Counted from the first letter of the stretch, positions 1 through 8,842 are shown. The stretch: DNA of 64,000 nt from an uncultured Prevotellaceae bacterium (GCA_902776545.1 CACYQO010000018.1:1-64000); one strand, 5' to 3'. Notes: generated by a model from the sequence alone, not told the origin. Made by a program: numbers and translations.

Positions 1-467
1 TTTAATTCCTCCTTGATACGGTAGAGACGAACTGAGACGTTCTTCACCGTAATGCCCATGATGGCAGCAATCTCTTCGTAGCTGATGTTCTCGAGCCATA
101 GCAGAATAATGGCACGATCGAATTGACCAAGTTTGGCTATACGCCTTCGAAGCATATCCATCTGCCGGGAGTTCTGGTTACTTTCCGTCTCTTCGTAAGG
201 ATTGATGTCCATCGTTAGGGGAACCGTCTTATGACGTCTTTTCTTGTGATCGAGTGAGATACACACATTCAGACTGACGCGATAGATCCAGGAGCGCACA
301 TTGCTTCGCCCTTCAAATGTCGGCATACTCTTCCACAGGTTGATAAGAACTTCCTGGAATAAGTCGGCAACCTCATCTTGGTCTTGGGAGAACATGTAGC
401 AGACGGTGTAAATCGTACTGCGGTTAGCCCTTACCATTTCTTCAAACTCACGTTCTAAATCGTCCAT
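1..467 (-). CDS. ECF-type RNA polymerase sigma factor (partial, 3' end cut)
   Basis: About 155 residues are visible; the stop codon lies beyond the left edge. The protein shows sigma region 2 (DLFQEVLINLW near residue 37, then VRSWIYRVSLN near 58) and the region 4 helix-turn-helix at the visible C-terminus (SYEEIAAIMGIT). No region 3 or 1 is present, which is the ECF layout. The chosen ATG (465-467) lies about 80 bases after a -7 element on the same strand. The gene directs RNA polymerase to a small regulon; its anti-sigma partner, usually the next gene, would lie outside the window. The family is clear, the regulon unknown. Confidence 0.9.
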   Translation of the reverse strand, partial: MDDLEREFEEMVRANRSTIYTVCYMFSQDQDEVADLFQEVLINLWKSMPTFEGRSNVRSWIYRVSLNVCISLDHKKRRHKTVPLTMDINPYEETESNQNSRQMDMLRRRIAKLGQFDRAIILLWLENISYEEIAAIMGITVKNVSVRLYRIKEEL

Positions 468-549
468 TTCTTCTTGTTTGATAAATCATCCTTTGATAAT
501 AAGTCACAAGATGGAGGAAAAAAACTACAGAAAATCAAATAAATTATTG

Positions 550-557
550 CAAAAGTA
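550..557 (-). promoter_or_regulatory. -7 promoter element for the ECF sigma gene
   Basis: TACTTTTG on the minus strand matches the Bacteroidetes TAnnTTTG -7 consensus. A TTTG -33 candidate lies at 576-579, 18 bases upstream. Confidence 0.6.
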
Positions 558-791
558 ACGATTTGATTTGAAACCCAAAAGAAAACGTCAGGAAATCTTG
601 TGGAATCCTGAAATTAGAAAGGACAGGTCATAGATCTTTTCCTAAAAATCAATGGCCTGTCTCCGAGATTCTGTGACAATTGGGACAAAAGACAATGCAT
701 TTTTTCTCCCCAAGGATTAAGATTCTTAGAAGAGATGAGTACGGCATAAAACATACCATCCTCAGCGCTTGGTGGTTTCAGAAAAATTGTC

Positions 792-799
792 TACCTTTG
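792..799 (+). promoter_or_regulatory. -7 promoter element for msrC
   Basis: TACCTTTG matches the TAnnTTTG consensus, with a TTG -33 candidate at 770-772 (19-base spacer). It lies 20 bases before the start codon. Confidence 0.7.
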
Positions 800-818
800 C
801 ACAAAAATATGAGGAGTG

Positions 819-1298
819 ATGAATAAAGAAGAGAAATATCGTCTGCTGACAGAGCAGATACGAAGCCTGATTGAGGGCGAGAGGGATGTGGTGGCTGTGA
901 TGGCCAATGTGGCGGCTGCCATCCATGAGACGATGGGATTCTTCTGGACAGGGTTCTATCGAGTGATGCCGAAGGGTGGTTCGCATGAAGGCAGCGGCCA
1001 GGAGCTGGTGCTGGGACCGTTCCAGGGGCCAGTGGCCTGTATGCATATCGCCTTTGGACGAGGTGTCTGTGGTACTGCCTGGCAACGGAAGGAGACAATC
1101 GTCGTGCCAGATGTCGAGCAGTTCCCGGGGCATATCGCATGCAGCAGTCTTTCACGTTCGGAGATCGTCGTTCCCCTGTTCTCGAAGGAGGGCGAGGTGA
1201 CGGCTGTGCTTGATATCGACAGCAAGGAACTGGCGACATTCGATGAGACAGACCGTCGCCATTTAGAGACCATCTGTCGCTTGTTCGAGTCTTTATAA
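819..1298 (+). CDS. msrC: Free methionine-(R)-sulfoxide reductase (GAF domain)
   Basis: A single-GAF-domain protein of 159 residues that reduces free methionine-(R)-sulfoxide in the cytoplasm, probably with thioredoxin as reductant. The signature GPFQGPVAC, GRGVCGTAW and GHIACSS carries Cys74, Cys84 and Cys108, the same spacing as the three family cysteines in E. coli fRMsr. The C-terminal VLDIDS motif is also typical. A GTG codon sits just before the ATG (816-818) but the ATG at 819 is the usual choice; no good ribosome-binding site separates them. It is a single gene, convergent with comF. Confidence is high because all three cysteines are present. Confidence 0.93.
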   Translation: MNKEEKYRLLTEQIRSLIEGERDVVAVMANVAAAIHETMGFFWTGFYRVMPKGGSHEGSGQELVLGPFQGPVACMHIAFGRGVCGTAWQRKETIVVPDVEQFPGHIACSSLSRSEIVVPLFSKEGEVTAVLDIDSKELATFDETDRRHLETICRLFESL

Positions 1299-1303
1299 GG
1301 CTG

Positions 1304-2011
1304 TTAACTCTTGGCGAAGCCGAGTGAAATGACGCTCACTTTGACATTGCCGCCCTTGCACAGTTCTTTGGCACAGGCAATGACGGTGGCACCTGTGGTG
1401 ACCACATCATCGATAATGAGCAGATGCTTGCCCTGAATGGCTGAGACGTCTTTCACCTCGAAGACACCCTCCACATTCTCGTTGCGCTCCCAGCGGCCTT
1501 TACTGGTCTGGCTCCCCTCAAAGGCGTTGCGCCTGGCCACCTTGTTATATATAGGCAGACCGGTGATCTCGCTGACACCTCGGGCAATCTCCAGACTCTG
1601 GTTATAACCACGTTGCCGCTGGCGCTTCCTGGCCAATGGTATAGGCACGATTCCGTCGATTCCATCGAAGAATCCGGAGGTTTGCAGTTCCCTTGCCATC
1701 AGTCTGCCCATCACTTCGCCAATCTCAGGATGATTCTTGTATTTCAGTTCATAGAGGATGTTGGCGGTCTCGGAGTGAGCCTCATAATAGAAGAGGGCTG
1801 TAGCGCGCTCAATAGGAATCTGATGCCAGAACAACTTGGCCATCTCGTTCTCGTAAGGATCCTTCTGGAAGCCTGTCCGAGGCAGGTGCAGGTTACACTT
1901 GGAGCAGATGATCTCCTCGCTGACGGTCAGCCGTTGGCCACACACCACGCAAAGACGAGGAGAGATCAGGTCGAGCAGGCGATGCCAGAAACTAATCGGT
2001 TTCATCGTCAT
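1304..2011 (-). CDS. comF: ComF family phosphoribosyltransferase-like protein
   Basis: A 235-residue ComF/GntX-type protein. A zinc ribbon at the N-terminus (Cys21, Cys24, Cys36, Cys39) precedes a type I phosphoribosyltransferase fold with the PRPP loop LLIIDDVVTTGAT near residue 196. In competent bacteria ComF proteins act in DNA uptake across the inner membrane; in Bacteroidales the role is unproven. Its start overlaps the end of recX by 20 bases, so it is the last gene of a prmC-recX-comF operon. The second Met (two codons later) is an equally possible start. Confidence 0.9.
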   Translation of the reverse strand: MTMKPISFWHRLLDLISPRLCVVCGQRLTVSEEIICSKCNLHLPRTGFQKDPYENEMAKLFWHQIPIERATALFYYEAHSETANILYELKYKNHPEIGEVMGRLMARELQTSGFFDGIDGIVPIPLARKRQRQRGYNQSLEIARGVSEITGLPIYNKVARRNAFEGSQTSKGRWERNENVEGVFEVKDVSAIQGKHLLIIDDVVTTGATVIACAKELCKGGNVKVSVISLGFAKS

Positions 2012-2492
2012 CTATGTCCTCTATGTCGATGTCGTCCACATTCAGGCATTGGCGGATGATGTCGAAGCCAAAGCCCCGTCCCAAAGCGAAACGCACGAGT
2101 TTCTGGTTCAGTTCGTAGTCGCTCTCTGCCTTGATGCTCTTCCGTTTCTGTTTCAGCAGCGGACGGAGGATGTCAAGATACTCTTTTTCGTCGATTTCAT
2201 CGAGAACCTGCTGTTGGATGTCCGCATCGATATGCTTCTGCCAAAGGGCCTGCTGGACTTTCCGGCGGCCCCATTTATTGTATCGGATTTTGTCTTTGAC
2301 GAAGGCACGGGCATAGCGTTCGTCATCGACGTAGCGTTCCTTGATGAGACGGTCGATGATGCGGTTTTGAGCGGTTTCATCGAGTTCCCAGAGTCGCATT
2401 TTGTCTCGCATCTCCTGTTGGCAGTGCTCTGCCTGGGCACAGAGGGCAGCCAGTTGCAGGAAGGCTTCTTGTTCGGTCATGTCTTTTTTCAT
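1992..2492 (-). CDS. recX: RecX-family regulatory protein
   Basis: A 166-residue helical protein of the RecX family, which binds RecA filaments and limits their growth. The core repeats are visible: LIKERYVDDERYARAFV near residue 48, then KWGRRKVQQALWQKHID. The C-terminal tail is strongly acidic (DDIDIEDIDDDE), which is unusual but may just be a lineage trait. Its ATG overlaps the prmC stop codon by four bases, and comF overlaps its 3' end, indicating translational coupling in one operon. Confidence 0.88.
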   Translation of the reverse strand: MKKDMTEQEAFLQLAALCAQAEHCQQEMRDKMRLWELDETAQNRIIDRLIKERYVDDERYARAFVKDKIRYNKWGRRKVQQALWQKHIDADIQQQVLDEIDEKEYLDILRPLLKQKRKSIKAESDYELNQKLVRFALGRGFGFDIIRQCLNVDDIDIEDIDDDETD

Positions 2493-3442
2493 ATCTTAGT
2501 GGCTTTAAGGAATCGGGGGTTGCCAAACTGGTCTTGGCGGATAGAGATGTCGTGATACGACATCATACGCAACATCTGGGCGAGGTCGTCAGCATAGAGG
2601 GGATTGAGCTCGAAGAAAAGAGAACCCTGAGGTTTCAGGGCCTCGATGGCATATTGGGCGATAGCGCGATAGAAGAGTAGTGGGTCATCGTCAGGAACGA
2701 AGAGTGCCAGATGAGGCTCGTGTTCCAAAACATTACATTCCATCGCCGATTTCTCTTTCTCGCAGATATAAGGAGGATTGCTCACGATGAGGGAGTATTT
2801 CGAGGAAGGAGGAACGAGGAAGGAGGAAGGAGAAATGTTAAGAACGTCACAATGCTCGAAAGTAACGTTGGCGCCAAGGGATTTGGCATTGTCAGCGGCG
2901 ATGCGGAGGGCATCGTCGGAGATATCCCAAGCGGTCACTTGGGCATCGGGCAGTTCCAGCGCCAGCGTGATGGCAATACAGCCACTGCCTGTTCCGATAT
3001 CGAGTATATTGGCATCGGACAGACACGGACTGACTCGGACTTCTGTGTCAGACTGATGTGGACTAACTCGGACTTCAGCGTCAGACTTATATGGACTCTC
3101 TCGGACAGTCCGTGTAAGTCCGTGTTTGTCCGATGCAAGAATCCAGCGGCAGAGTTCTTCTGTCTCTGGTCTGGGAATCAGCACGCCAGGGGCCACATGA
3201 AACTGTCGTCCGAAGAAGTCTGCTACACCTATTATATATTGTACAGGCTCTCCTTTTTCAAGTCGTTGCATGATTTTTTCCAGTTCCGTTTGGTCATGTG
3301 CGGATAATTCCGTAACTTTGCCGCAGAGAATATCTGTCAGCGACAAACCAAAGCGTACGTCGAGCACCCAACGGACGATGGCTTTCGCCTCGCCAGCATC
3401 GTAGATGTGAGTTAGTCTGTGCCAGAGTTCTTCGTATGTCAT
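2489..3442 (-). CDS. prmC: Peptide chain release factor N5-glutamine methyltransferase, with repeat insertions
   Basis: PrmC/HemK methylates the GGQ glutamine of release factors. The N-terminal helical domain is followed by a SAM-binding Rossmann domain with DIGTGSGC and the catalytic NPPY motif (SNPPYI). The start at 3442 (MTYEELW) follows a -7 element at 3451-3458; the longer open frame to 3547 would begin upstream of that promoter. Two low-complexity segments are unlike the family: an approximately 40-residue insert of an 11-residue repeat (SPxxSDxEVR) just before the SAM motif, and a short Pro/Ser stretch (SPSSFLVPPSSK) before the NPPY domain. Both coincide with DNA micro-repeats. The gene heads the prmC-recX-comF operon. 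Confidence 0.93.
   Translation of the reverse strand: MTYEELWHRLTHIYDAGEAKAIVRWVLDVRFGLSLTDILCGKVTELSAHDQTELEKIMQRLEKGEPVQYIIGVADFFGRQFHVAPGVLIPRPETEELCRWILASDKHGLTRTVRESPYKSDAEVRVSPHQSDTEVRVSPCLSDANILDIGTGSGCIAITLALELPDAQVTAWDISDDALRIAADNAKSLGANVTFEHCDVLNISPSSFLVPPSSKYSLIVSNPPYICEKEKSAMECNVLEHEPHLALFVPDDDPLLFYRAIAQYAIEALKPQGSLFFELNPLYADDLAQMLRMMSYHDISIRQDQFGNPRFLKATKI
2801..2835. repeat. 7-bp tandem units inside prmC
   Basis: Five imperfect 7-base units (CGAGGAA or GGAGGAA) in a row, read in frame in prmC as a Pro/Ser-rich patch. A similar pyrimidine-rich stretch is found in the MATE gene near 13546. Confidence 0.7.
3013..3135. repeat. Inverted tandem-unit repeat inside prmC
   Basis: Two 28-base arms (3013-3040 and 3108-3135) are inverted copies with 25 of 28 positions matching. 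Each arm is built of about 10-base units ending in CGGAC. The whole block has a 33-base higher-order period, giving an 11-residue protein repeat in PrmC with no stop codon. Confidence 0.8.
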
Positions 3443-3450
3443 AGTGGGTG

Positions 3451-3458
3451 CAAAGATA
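3451..3458 (-). promoter_or_regulatory. -7 promoter element for prmC
   Basis: TATCTTTG on the minus strand, 8 bases before the prmC ATG. It argues against the longer open frame that starts at 3547. Confidence 0.65.
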
Positions 3459-3500
3459 CGAAAAAGAAGTGAAAAGTGAAAAGAGAAAAGTGAAAAGTTT

Positions 3501-4424
3501 ATGATAGACGACGAAAAATTCATGCGACGGTGCATCCAGCTGGCCAAGAACGGTCAGCAGAATGCGAAGCCGAACCCGATGGTGGGGGCTGTGATAGTGA
3601 GTGCCGACGGCCGAATCATCGGCGAGGGATACCATGTGCGCTGTGGCGAAGGGCATGCTGAAGTGAATGCCTTTGCATCCGTAGGGTCAGAGGACGAAGC
3701 CTTGCTGCCTGGGGCTACGATGTATGTCTCGTTGGAGCCTTGTTCTCACTATGGCAAGACACCACCTTGTGCCGATCTGATTATTAAGAAAAGGATCAGA
3801 CGTGTCGTCGTGGGTTGTATCGATGAGTATGCAGAGGTACAGGGACGAGGTATCAAGAAACTCCAGGATGCAGGCGTTGAGGTCGAGGTAGGTGTACTTG
3901 AAGCGGAATGTAAGGAACTCAACCGTCGTTTTTTCACATTCCATCGGGAGAATCGGCCGCATATCATCTTAAAATGGGCACAGACGGCCAATGGTTTCAT
4001 CGATGATCATTTCCAACCAGTACAGATATCCTCTGATTTTACCAAGATGCTCTCGCATAAGCTCCGTGCCGAGGAGGATGCCATTCTGGTGGGGCGTGTC
4101 ACGGACAAGCGAGACCATCCTCAGCTGAATGTCAGAGACTGGTGTGGTCCTGATCCCAAACGCCTCGTCATCGATCATCAGCACCCTTTGAACCTCGACA
4201 GTCTCCATGCACATCGTATCCAGTCGCTGATAGTAGAGGGTGGTGCCCAGACGCTAAAATCCTTTATGGAAGAAGGGCTTTGGGATGAGCTCCGCGTGGA
4301 AACGAATCTCTCGATGACGGTTGCTGACGGTACGCGTGCTCCCCAGATACCTGCCGAGGCGATGGTTACTGAAAGTCATAAGTACGATGACAACTTGCTC
4401 GTGATCTATCGTCGTAGCCATTAA
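3501..4424 (+). CDS. ribD: Bifunctional riboflavin deaminase/reductase RibD
   Basis: RibD carries out the second and third steps of riboflavin synthesis: deamination of the pyrimidine and NADPH-dependent reduction of the ribosyl side chain. The N-terminal zinc deaminase domain has HAEVNAF (His52, Glu54) and PCSHYGKTPPC (Cys81, Cys90). The C-terminal reductase domain starts near residue 150 (HIILKWAQTANG) and includes the substrate-binding VEGGAQTL motif. At 307 residues it is slightly short for the family (about 330-370). It is divergent from prmC; the 58-base gap contains GTGAAAA-type tandem units. A strong hairpin terminator follows. Confidence 0.95.
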   Translation: MIDDEKFMRRCIQLAKNGQQNAKPNPMVGAVIVSADGRIIGEGYHVRCGEGHAEVNAFASVGSEDEALLPGATMYVSLEPCSHYGKTPPCADLIIKKRIRRVVVGCIDEYAEVQGRGIKKLQDAGVEVEVGVLEAECKELNRRFFTFHRENRPHIILKWAQTANGFIDDHFQPVQISSDFTKMLSHKLRAEEDAILVGRVTDKRDHPQLNVRDWCGPDPKRLVIDHQHPLNLDSLHAHRIQSLIVEGGAQTLKSFMEEGLWDELRVETNLSMTVADGTRAPQIPAEAMVTESHKYDDNLLVIYRRSH

Positions 4425-4444
4425 GAACAGAATCGCCTACAAAA

Positions 4445-4477
4445 ATAGCCCCCGAAGGTGTGACCTCCGGGGGCTAT
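4445..4477. terminator. Bidirectional hairpin terminator
   Basis: Arms of 15 bases around ATAGCCCCCG with one mismatch and a 3-base loop, between the convergent ribD and lipoprotein genes. A-rich and T-rich flanks suit termination in both directions. Confidence 0.85.
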
Positions 4478-4496
4478 ATATATAATAAGGTGTACC

Positions 4497-5309
4497 TTAC
4501 TTCACGAGAGCCTCACGAGCGGCAATGATCTTATCCTTTGCCTCTGCAATCTGGGCCTTCAGCTCAGCAACGGTTGTAGCGTTGAGAACGTTCAGCGGAG
4601 CAAGAGCCTCAGAAACGGGCTGAATCTCGGGGTCATACTGACCTAAACGGTTCAGGGCGTCGAGGATGAGCACTACGCGGAAAGTGGTGTTGGCAGCAGC
4701 CTCGTCGGTGAAGGTGCTGAGATACTTGTCTGAGTTCTGGTTAGCCAGATAGAGCTGCTCAATGAGTGAGGCAGCGGCAATCTGCCAGAAGTAGTTCAGA
4801 CGACCGTTCTTCTCCATCTCTTCGTAAAGCTTCTGTGTGGTCTCAGAGACAGAGGCATTATCCTCATTGTCAAGAGCCTTGAAAGAAGGATCGTTGATGT
4901 CGGCAGCCAGTTTGGTGATGGCCTTGTCGTAATCCTCGGTAGGCATCTCATAGAGCTTGGCAACTCTCTTGTCGACGTCGAGGGCACTCAGCAGACGATA
5001 CTTCTCAGAGAGCACGGTAGCCTCCTCAGCAGAAGCGGGATCCAGAAGGTAGTCGGGCTTCACCTGCTTCTCTTCCTTGGTGAGTTGGATGCCACCATTG
5101 CCGTCAGCCTGCAGGAAGGGAACCATCTTCAGTTTTCCGATCTCAGATGCGAGACTGTCGACGTGCATCTTAATGCTGGCTTCAATCTGCTCCTGTTCGA
5201 AACTCTTCACTACTGAATCAGCAGACTCAGCGTTCTGTGCGGTTTTGTTTCCACATGATGCGAAAACGATTGCTGCGAATGTTGCAGCGAGAATTGATAA
5301 TTTTTTCAT
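4497..5309 (-). CDS. Putative lipoprotein of unknown function
   Basis: A 270-residue protein with a lipoprotein signal peptide (MKKLSILAATFAAIVFASC, lipobox Cys19), so it is probably anchored to the outer membrane. The mature part is almost wholly helical and acidic, without a family I recognise. It resembles the many short helical lipoproteins of Bacteroidales. It is a single gene upstream-adjacent to the ABC transporter on the same strand (43-base gap), so read-through from the transporter promoter is possible. No enzymatic motif is visible. Confidence 0.8.
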   Translation of the reverse strand: MKKLSILAATFAAIVFASCGNKTAQNAESADSVVKSFEQEQIEASIKMHVDSLASEIGKLKMVPFLQADGNGGIQLTKEEKQVKPDYLLDPASAEEATVLSEKYRLLSALDVDKRVAKLYEMPTEDYDKAITKLAADINDPSFKALDNEDNASVSETTQKLYEEMEKNGRLNYFWQIAAASLIEQLYLANQNSDKYLSTFTDEAAANTTFRVVLILDALNRLGQYDPEIQPVSEALAPLNVLNATTVAELKAQIAEAKDKIIAAREALVK

Positions 5310-5352
5310 TTGCTTTTTAATTGTTTATTAATAAAAGTATTTAAATATATAA

Positions 5353-8253
5353 TCATTTTCTAATGATCTTTCCAGGCCAGTCTGTCAGGAGGAGAATGAT
5401 CAGGATGATGCACATCATCAGCAAGACGGACATATTGAACCACAGTGTCTTGATATGCCACGAGCCGATGATCTTCTCGCTGCTGTAGAAAGGTGCGCGA
5501 CCGCATTGGCTACGAGGCGTCAGGTAGATGATGCTCATACGGGGCACAAGATGACCGTCGATGACATCAAGCATCTGACGCTGGTCTGCTCCGATGACAC
5601 AGTCCTCCAGTTTGATGTTATAGTTGTCACGCTTCAGTTGCAGGATGCTCTCCTTTCCCTGTTCACGTATCATTGCAGCCATCTTGTTATCAGCCTTGAG
5701 TGTTGCTTCATTGCTCCGCTTGGCCAGGATATCCTCCGCCTCTTTCATGTAGTCGTAGAGAGAGGTATAGGAGTAGTCTCCCTGATAGGGCTTCATCTGA
5801 CAATAAGAAGTAATCTCAGGCAGGTTCATGCGGATGGTCTCCATGTGCATGGGATCAACGGGCTTGCCTTTCTTCTCCTCATCTTTCTTGGTTTCCAACT
5901 GTGACTGAAGTTCATTGAGGACACCCATATTATAGAACTGGTTCTCATACTTCTGCTTGTCGAGTTCAAAGAATGGTGCCTCGTAAGGATTATCCGTGAA
6001 TGACGTGACGGCCAGTGCCTCGTATGACCAGCGTGAGGGGATGATGTCACCAATCAGAGGAACATTGCCCGTAGTGCTCTTCGGCGTCAGGTCGGAGAAA
6101 CTCACCACCAGTCCGCACAGCAGGATCTGAGGAATCAGCAGCATCGGTATGCTGATATAGATGGCTACGACAGAGCTCAGACACTGTGACAGCAACAGTC
6201 CCATGAGGTTGGAGAGGAAGGCGGTGACGAAGAGGATGAGCCACCACTCTGCGAAGAGTCCGTGCAGTCCCATGATGTAGTTGCCCACTAAGATGAAGAG
6301 CACCGTCTGTATCAGGGAGATGCCAGCCATAAAGATGATTTTCGACCAGATATAACTGCCGTATGACAGATGCAGGAAACTCTCGCGCTTCAGCAAGGCA
6401 CGATCCTTGATGATTTCCTCCGCACTGCCGCTCATGCCGATGAAGGTCGCGACGATGACAGCCATGAAGAAATAGCTGACGAGGTTCTTATTATCCATCA
6501 CCGAATAGCCTTCGGGTGGCGCATAGCGGGTCAGGAATGAACAGACAAGGGCCAGCAGAGGAGCTTCCAGCAAGGTGATGCACAGATACTGGACGTTGGT
6601 GATCTTCGTGTGGATGTTGCGTCGCAGGAAGATGGCAAATTGCTTCAGCGGTCCAGGTTTCTTCTGGTCTGAATGGGGCACATCGCTGACTTTCGGTTGA
6701 GAGAATTCCGGACGGTTGTCCAGATACATCTTATGCCACTGCTCTGGTGTGACCTTTCTTTCCTCTGAAATTTCACCCGTATTGTTAAGCGCTTTCTCAT
6801 CAATGATATTGAGGACAACCTCAGGATTCACATTGCCACACGTAGGACAGGCACTGGTCTCTGCATCAGCATAGGCCGCAGCTTCCTTGAAATAAGTAAT
6901 CGCGTTGATGGGATTGCCGTCATAAACGGGATAGCCACCCTTGTCCAACAGCCACAGACGGTCGAAGAGTTTGTAGACATCGCTGGAAGGCTGATGGATA
7001 TTCACAATGATCAGTTTGCCTTTATAGGTCTGTTCCTTCAACAGGTTGATCACCATCTCCGTATCACTCGACGACAGACCTGACGTAGGTTCATCAAGGA
7101 AGAGCACAGCCGGCTCACGGATCAGCTCCAGAGCGATATTCAGACGTTTACGCTGACCACCGGAGATATATTTGTTGATGGCAGAACCGACTTTGAGATC
7201 CTTGATGGCATCGAGTCCCAAATCCTTAAGTGTCTTTATCACGCGTTCGTCGATACCCTTCTCATCCATACCTTCAAAGCAGAGCTTAGCGGTGTACCAG
7301 AGGTTCTGGTAGACCGTCAGTTCCTCGATGAGCAGGTCATCTTGAGGTACGAAACCAATCAGATTCTTGGCTTCAGGCTCAGCGATATCGTGACCATTGA
7401 TGGTGATAGTGCCCTCCTGAGGTCTCATGCTGCCATTGAGCAATGAGAGCAGCGTGGTTTTTCCTGTTCCCGAGCCACCCATGATGGCCAACAGCTCTCC
7501 ACTCTGAAGTGTGAAACTGAGGTTGTGGGTACCGTTATTGCTGTTGGGGAATCGGAAATTAATGTCACGTCCGCAGAACTCCACCTGATGATTCTTGTCT
7601 TCTTCGAGACCCTTAGCCCCTTGATAGGCACGCAGGATCGTAGAGTAATAGACGGGCTTTCGATTCTTTCCTTTCAGCACACTGCTCTGCAGCCACACCT
7701 GATAAGCACCCGACAGCACAGGCACATCATTGAGCATCACAGTGTCAGGGCCTGTGTAGGTGAAGAGCAGCATACCGGAATGAGGATCGAGCAAGGTCTT
7801 CAACTGACCCTCAGTATCCTCTAACTGGTGCAGCATCACCTGCTCCGTTTCACGGTTGGCCACAAAGTCGGCGAACATCTTGAACTGTTCCTCAGGAATC
7901 TCCATCGTTTCCACCATGGCCTTGAACAGGTCATCACCATGTCCTTCCTTATAGCCGCAGAACTCCATCAGTCGGAGCAACAACAAGGATTTCTCTTTTG
8001 TTTTGATCTTTCCTTGAAGAGCAGAACAGATTGAACGAACGCTACCCTGCGTGTCAAGGTCCTCGTCGTCCATCAGGTCATAAGTACTCCGGAGATCACC
8101 ATAAAACCCCAAATAGGTATCGATATTTCGGATACCGAACTGGTGGCGCAAAAAGTTCACAAGCATGGTTTCTGCCCATGCTTCATCCACTTGTTCTTTT
8201 TTGCCAAACAAGGCAAACAGACTTAGGAAACTGGATAATAGAATATCTGTCAT
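5353..8253 (-). CDS. ABCG-like ABC transporter, fused ATPase and permease
   Basis: A large half-transporter of about 966 residues. The first ~140 residues form a helical domain that looks TerB-like. The ATPase domain has Walker A GGSGTGKTT, signature SGGQRKR and Walker B AVLFLDEPTSGLSS. The C-terminal part has about six membrane segments and the RALLKRES motif of white/ABCG permeases. A CPTC pair lies between the ATPase and permease. I chose ATG 8253 (MTDILLSS) because a -7 element sits at 8302-8309, overlapping the longer open frame that begins at 8304. The substrate is unknown. Confidence 0.88.
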   Translation of the reverse strand: MTDILLSSFLSLFALFGKKEQVDEAWAETMLVNFLRHQFGIRNIDTYLGFYGDLRSTYDLMDDEDLDTQGSVRSICSALQGKIKTKEKSLLLLRLMEFCGYKEGHGDDLFKAMVETMEIPEEQFKMFADFVANRETEQVMLHQLEDTEGQLKTLLDPHSGMLLFTYTGPDTVMLNDVPVLSGAYQVWLQSSVLKGKNRKPVYYSTILRAYQGAKGLEEDKNHQVEFCGRDINFRFPNSNNGTHNLSFTLQSGELLAIMGGSGTGKTTLLSLLNGSMRPQEGTITINGHDIAEPEAKNLIGFVPQDDLLIEELTVYQNLWYTAKLCFEGMDEKGIDERVIKTLKDLGLDAIKDLKVGSAINKYISGGQRKRLNIALELIREPAVLFLDEPTSGLSSSDTEMVINLLKEQTYKGKLIIVNIHQPSSDVYKLFDRLWLLDKGGYPVYDGNPINAITYFKEAAAYADAETSACPTCGNVNPEVVLNIIDEKALNNTGEISEERKVTPEQWHKMYLDNRPEFSQPKVSDVPHSDQKKPGPLKQFAIFLRRNIHTKITNVQYLCITLLEAPLLALVCSFLTRYAPPEGYSVMDNKNLVSYFFMAVIVATFIGMSGSAEEIIKDRALLKRESFLHLSYGSYIWSKIIFMAGISLIQTVLFILVGNYIMGLHGLFAEWWLILFVTAFLSNLMGLLLSQCLSSVVAIYISIPMLLIPQILLCGLVVSFSDLTPKSTTGNVPLIGDIIPSRWSYEALAVTSFTDNPYEAPFFELDKQKYENQFYNMGVLNELQSQLETKKDEEKKGKPVDPMHMETIRMNLPEITSYCQMKPYQGDYSYTSLYDYMKEAEDILAKRSNEATLKADNKMAAMIREQGKESILQLKRDNYNIKLEDCVIGADQRQMLDVIDGHLVPRMSIIYLTPRSQCGRAPFYSSEKIIGSWHIKTLWFNMSVLLMMCIILIILLLTDWPGKIIRK

Positions 8254-8301
8254 CTTTCCTGCAGCGTAATAACTAATTAGGTCAAATTGCAATTTTGCTT
8301 G

Positions 8302-8309
8302 CAAATTTA
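8302..8309 (-). promoter_or_regulatory. -7 promoter element for the ABC transporter
   Basis: TAAATTTG on the minus strand. It overlaps the first in-frame ATG at 8304, so translation most likely begins at 8253. Confidence 0.55.
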
Positions 8310-8383
8310 AATAAAAAATCAGAGTAAAAGCGCTTGTAGGAGTTAAAAAGAATTAAACACCTTATAAACTAAGGTCTTTCTTC

Positions 8384-8842
8384 TTATTTACGGCCAAAAT
8401 CGGCAGGAACTTCGCCCCATTTTTGAGTTTCCCATTTAATAATGGGATTACGATAGTTGTGGGTTTGAAGCCAACGTTCGGCACGTGCGATGATCTGAAA
8501 AAGCTGTTCCGTCTGAGGCGTGCGTTCCAATTTTGTCTTGCATTTCCGCTTGGTCACCCAGAGGATGGCGTTATAGCTATCAGAATAGATGATTTTGTTA
8601 TGAAGGCCCTGTTGCCAGCAGAGGGCAAGGGCATGGACGATAGCCAAGAACTCCCCGATATTATTGGTACCATGAACTGGACCAAAGTGAAATACCTGAT
8701 AACCCGTCTGCAGGTCGATGGCCTGATATTCCATCGGACCCGGATTGCCGGAACAGGCTGCATCCACAGCCCACGCATCGGCCCGTACTTCCATCGGCAA
8801 GGGAAGTACGGTGTCGTTGCGGTAGTCGGGAGGGTTCTGCAT
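8384..8842 (-). CDS. Ribonuclease H family protein
   Basis: A 152-residue RNase HI-type enzyme that cuts the RNA strand of RNA/DNA hybrids. The four acidic active-site residues are visible: Asp27 in VDAACSGNPGP, Glu64 in NNIGEFLAI, Asp88 in IYSDSYNA and Asp148 in PADFGRK. There is no N-terminal hybrid-binding domain. The gene lies just downstream of argS on the same strand (32-base gap), so the two are probably co-transcribed. Family assignment is firm; the gene name (rnhA) is not certain because Bacteroidales carry several RNase H paralogues. Confidence 0.88.
   Translation of the reverse strand: MQNPPDYRNDTVLPLPMEVRADAWAVDAACSGNPGPMEYQAIDLQTGYQVFHFGPVHGTNNIGEFLAIVHALALCWQQGLHNKIIYSDSYNAILWVTKRKCKTKLERTPQTEQLFQIIARAERWLQTHNYRNPIIKWETQKWGEVPADFGRK

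Larger units (their letters stand above)
468..815. other. Divergent intergenic region
   Basis: This 348-base gap separates the leftward sigma gene from the rightward msrC gene and holds one promoter for each. A weak inverted repeat (GACAGG near 624, CCTGTC near 655) lies in the middle. No open reading frame with coding character is seen. Confidence 0.6.

Noticed and set aside
5455-5904. 149-codon plus-strand frame inside the ABC transporter
   Set aside because: It is the antisense reading of a clear transporter gene; no signals of its own.
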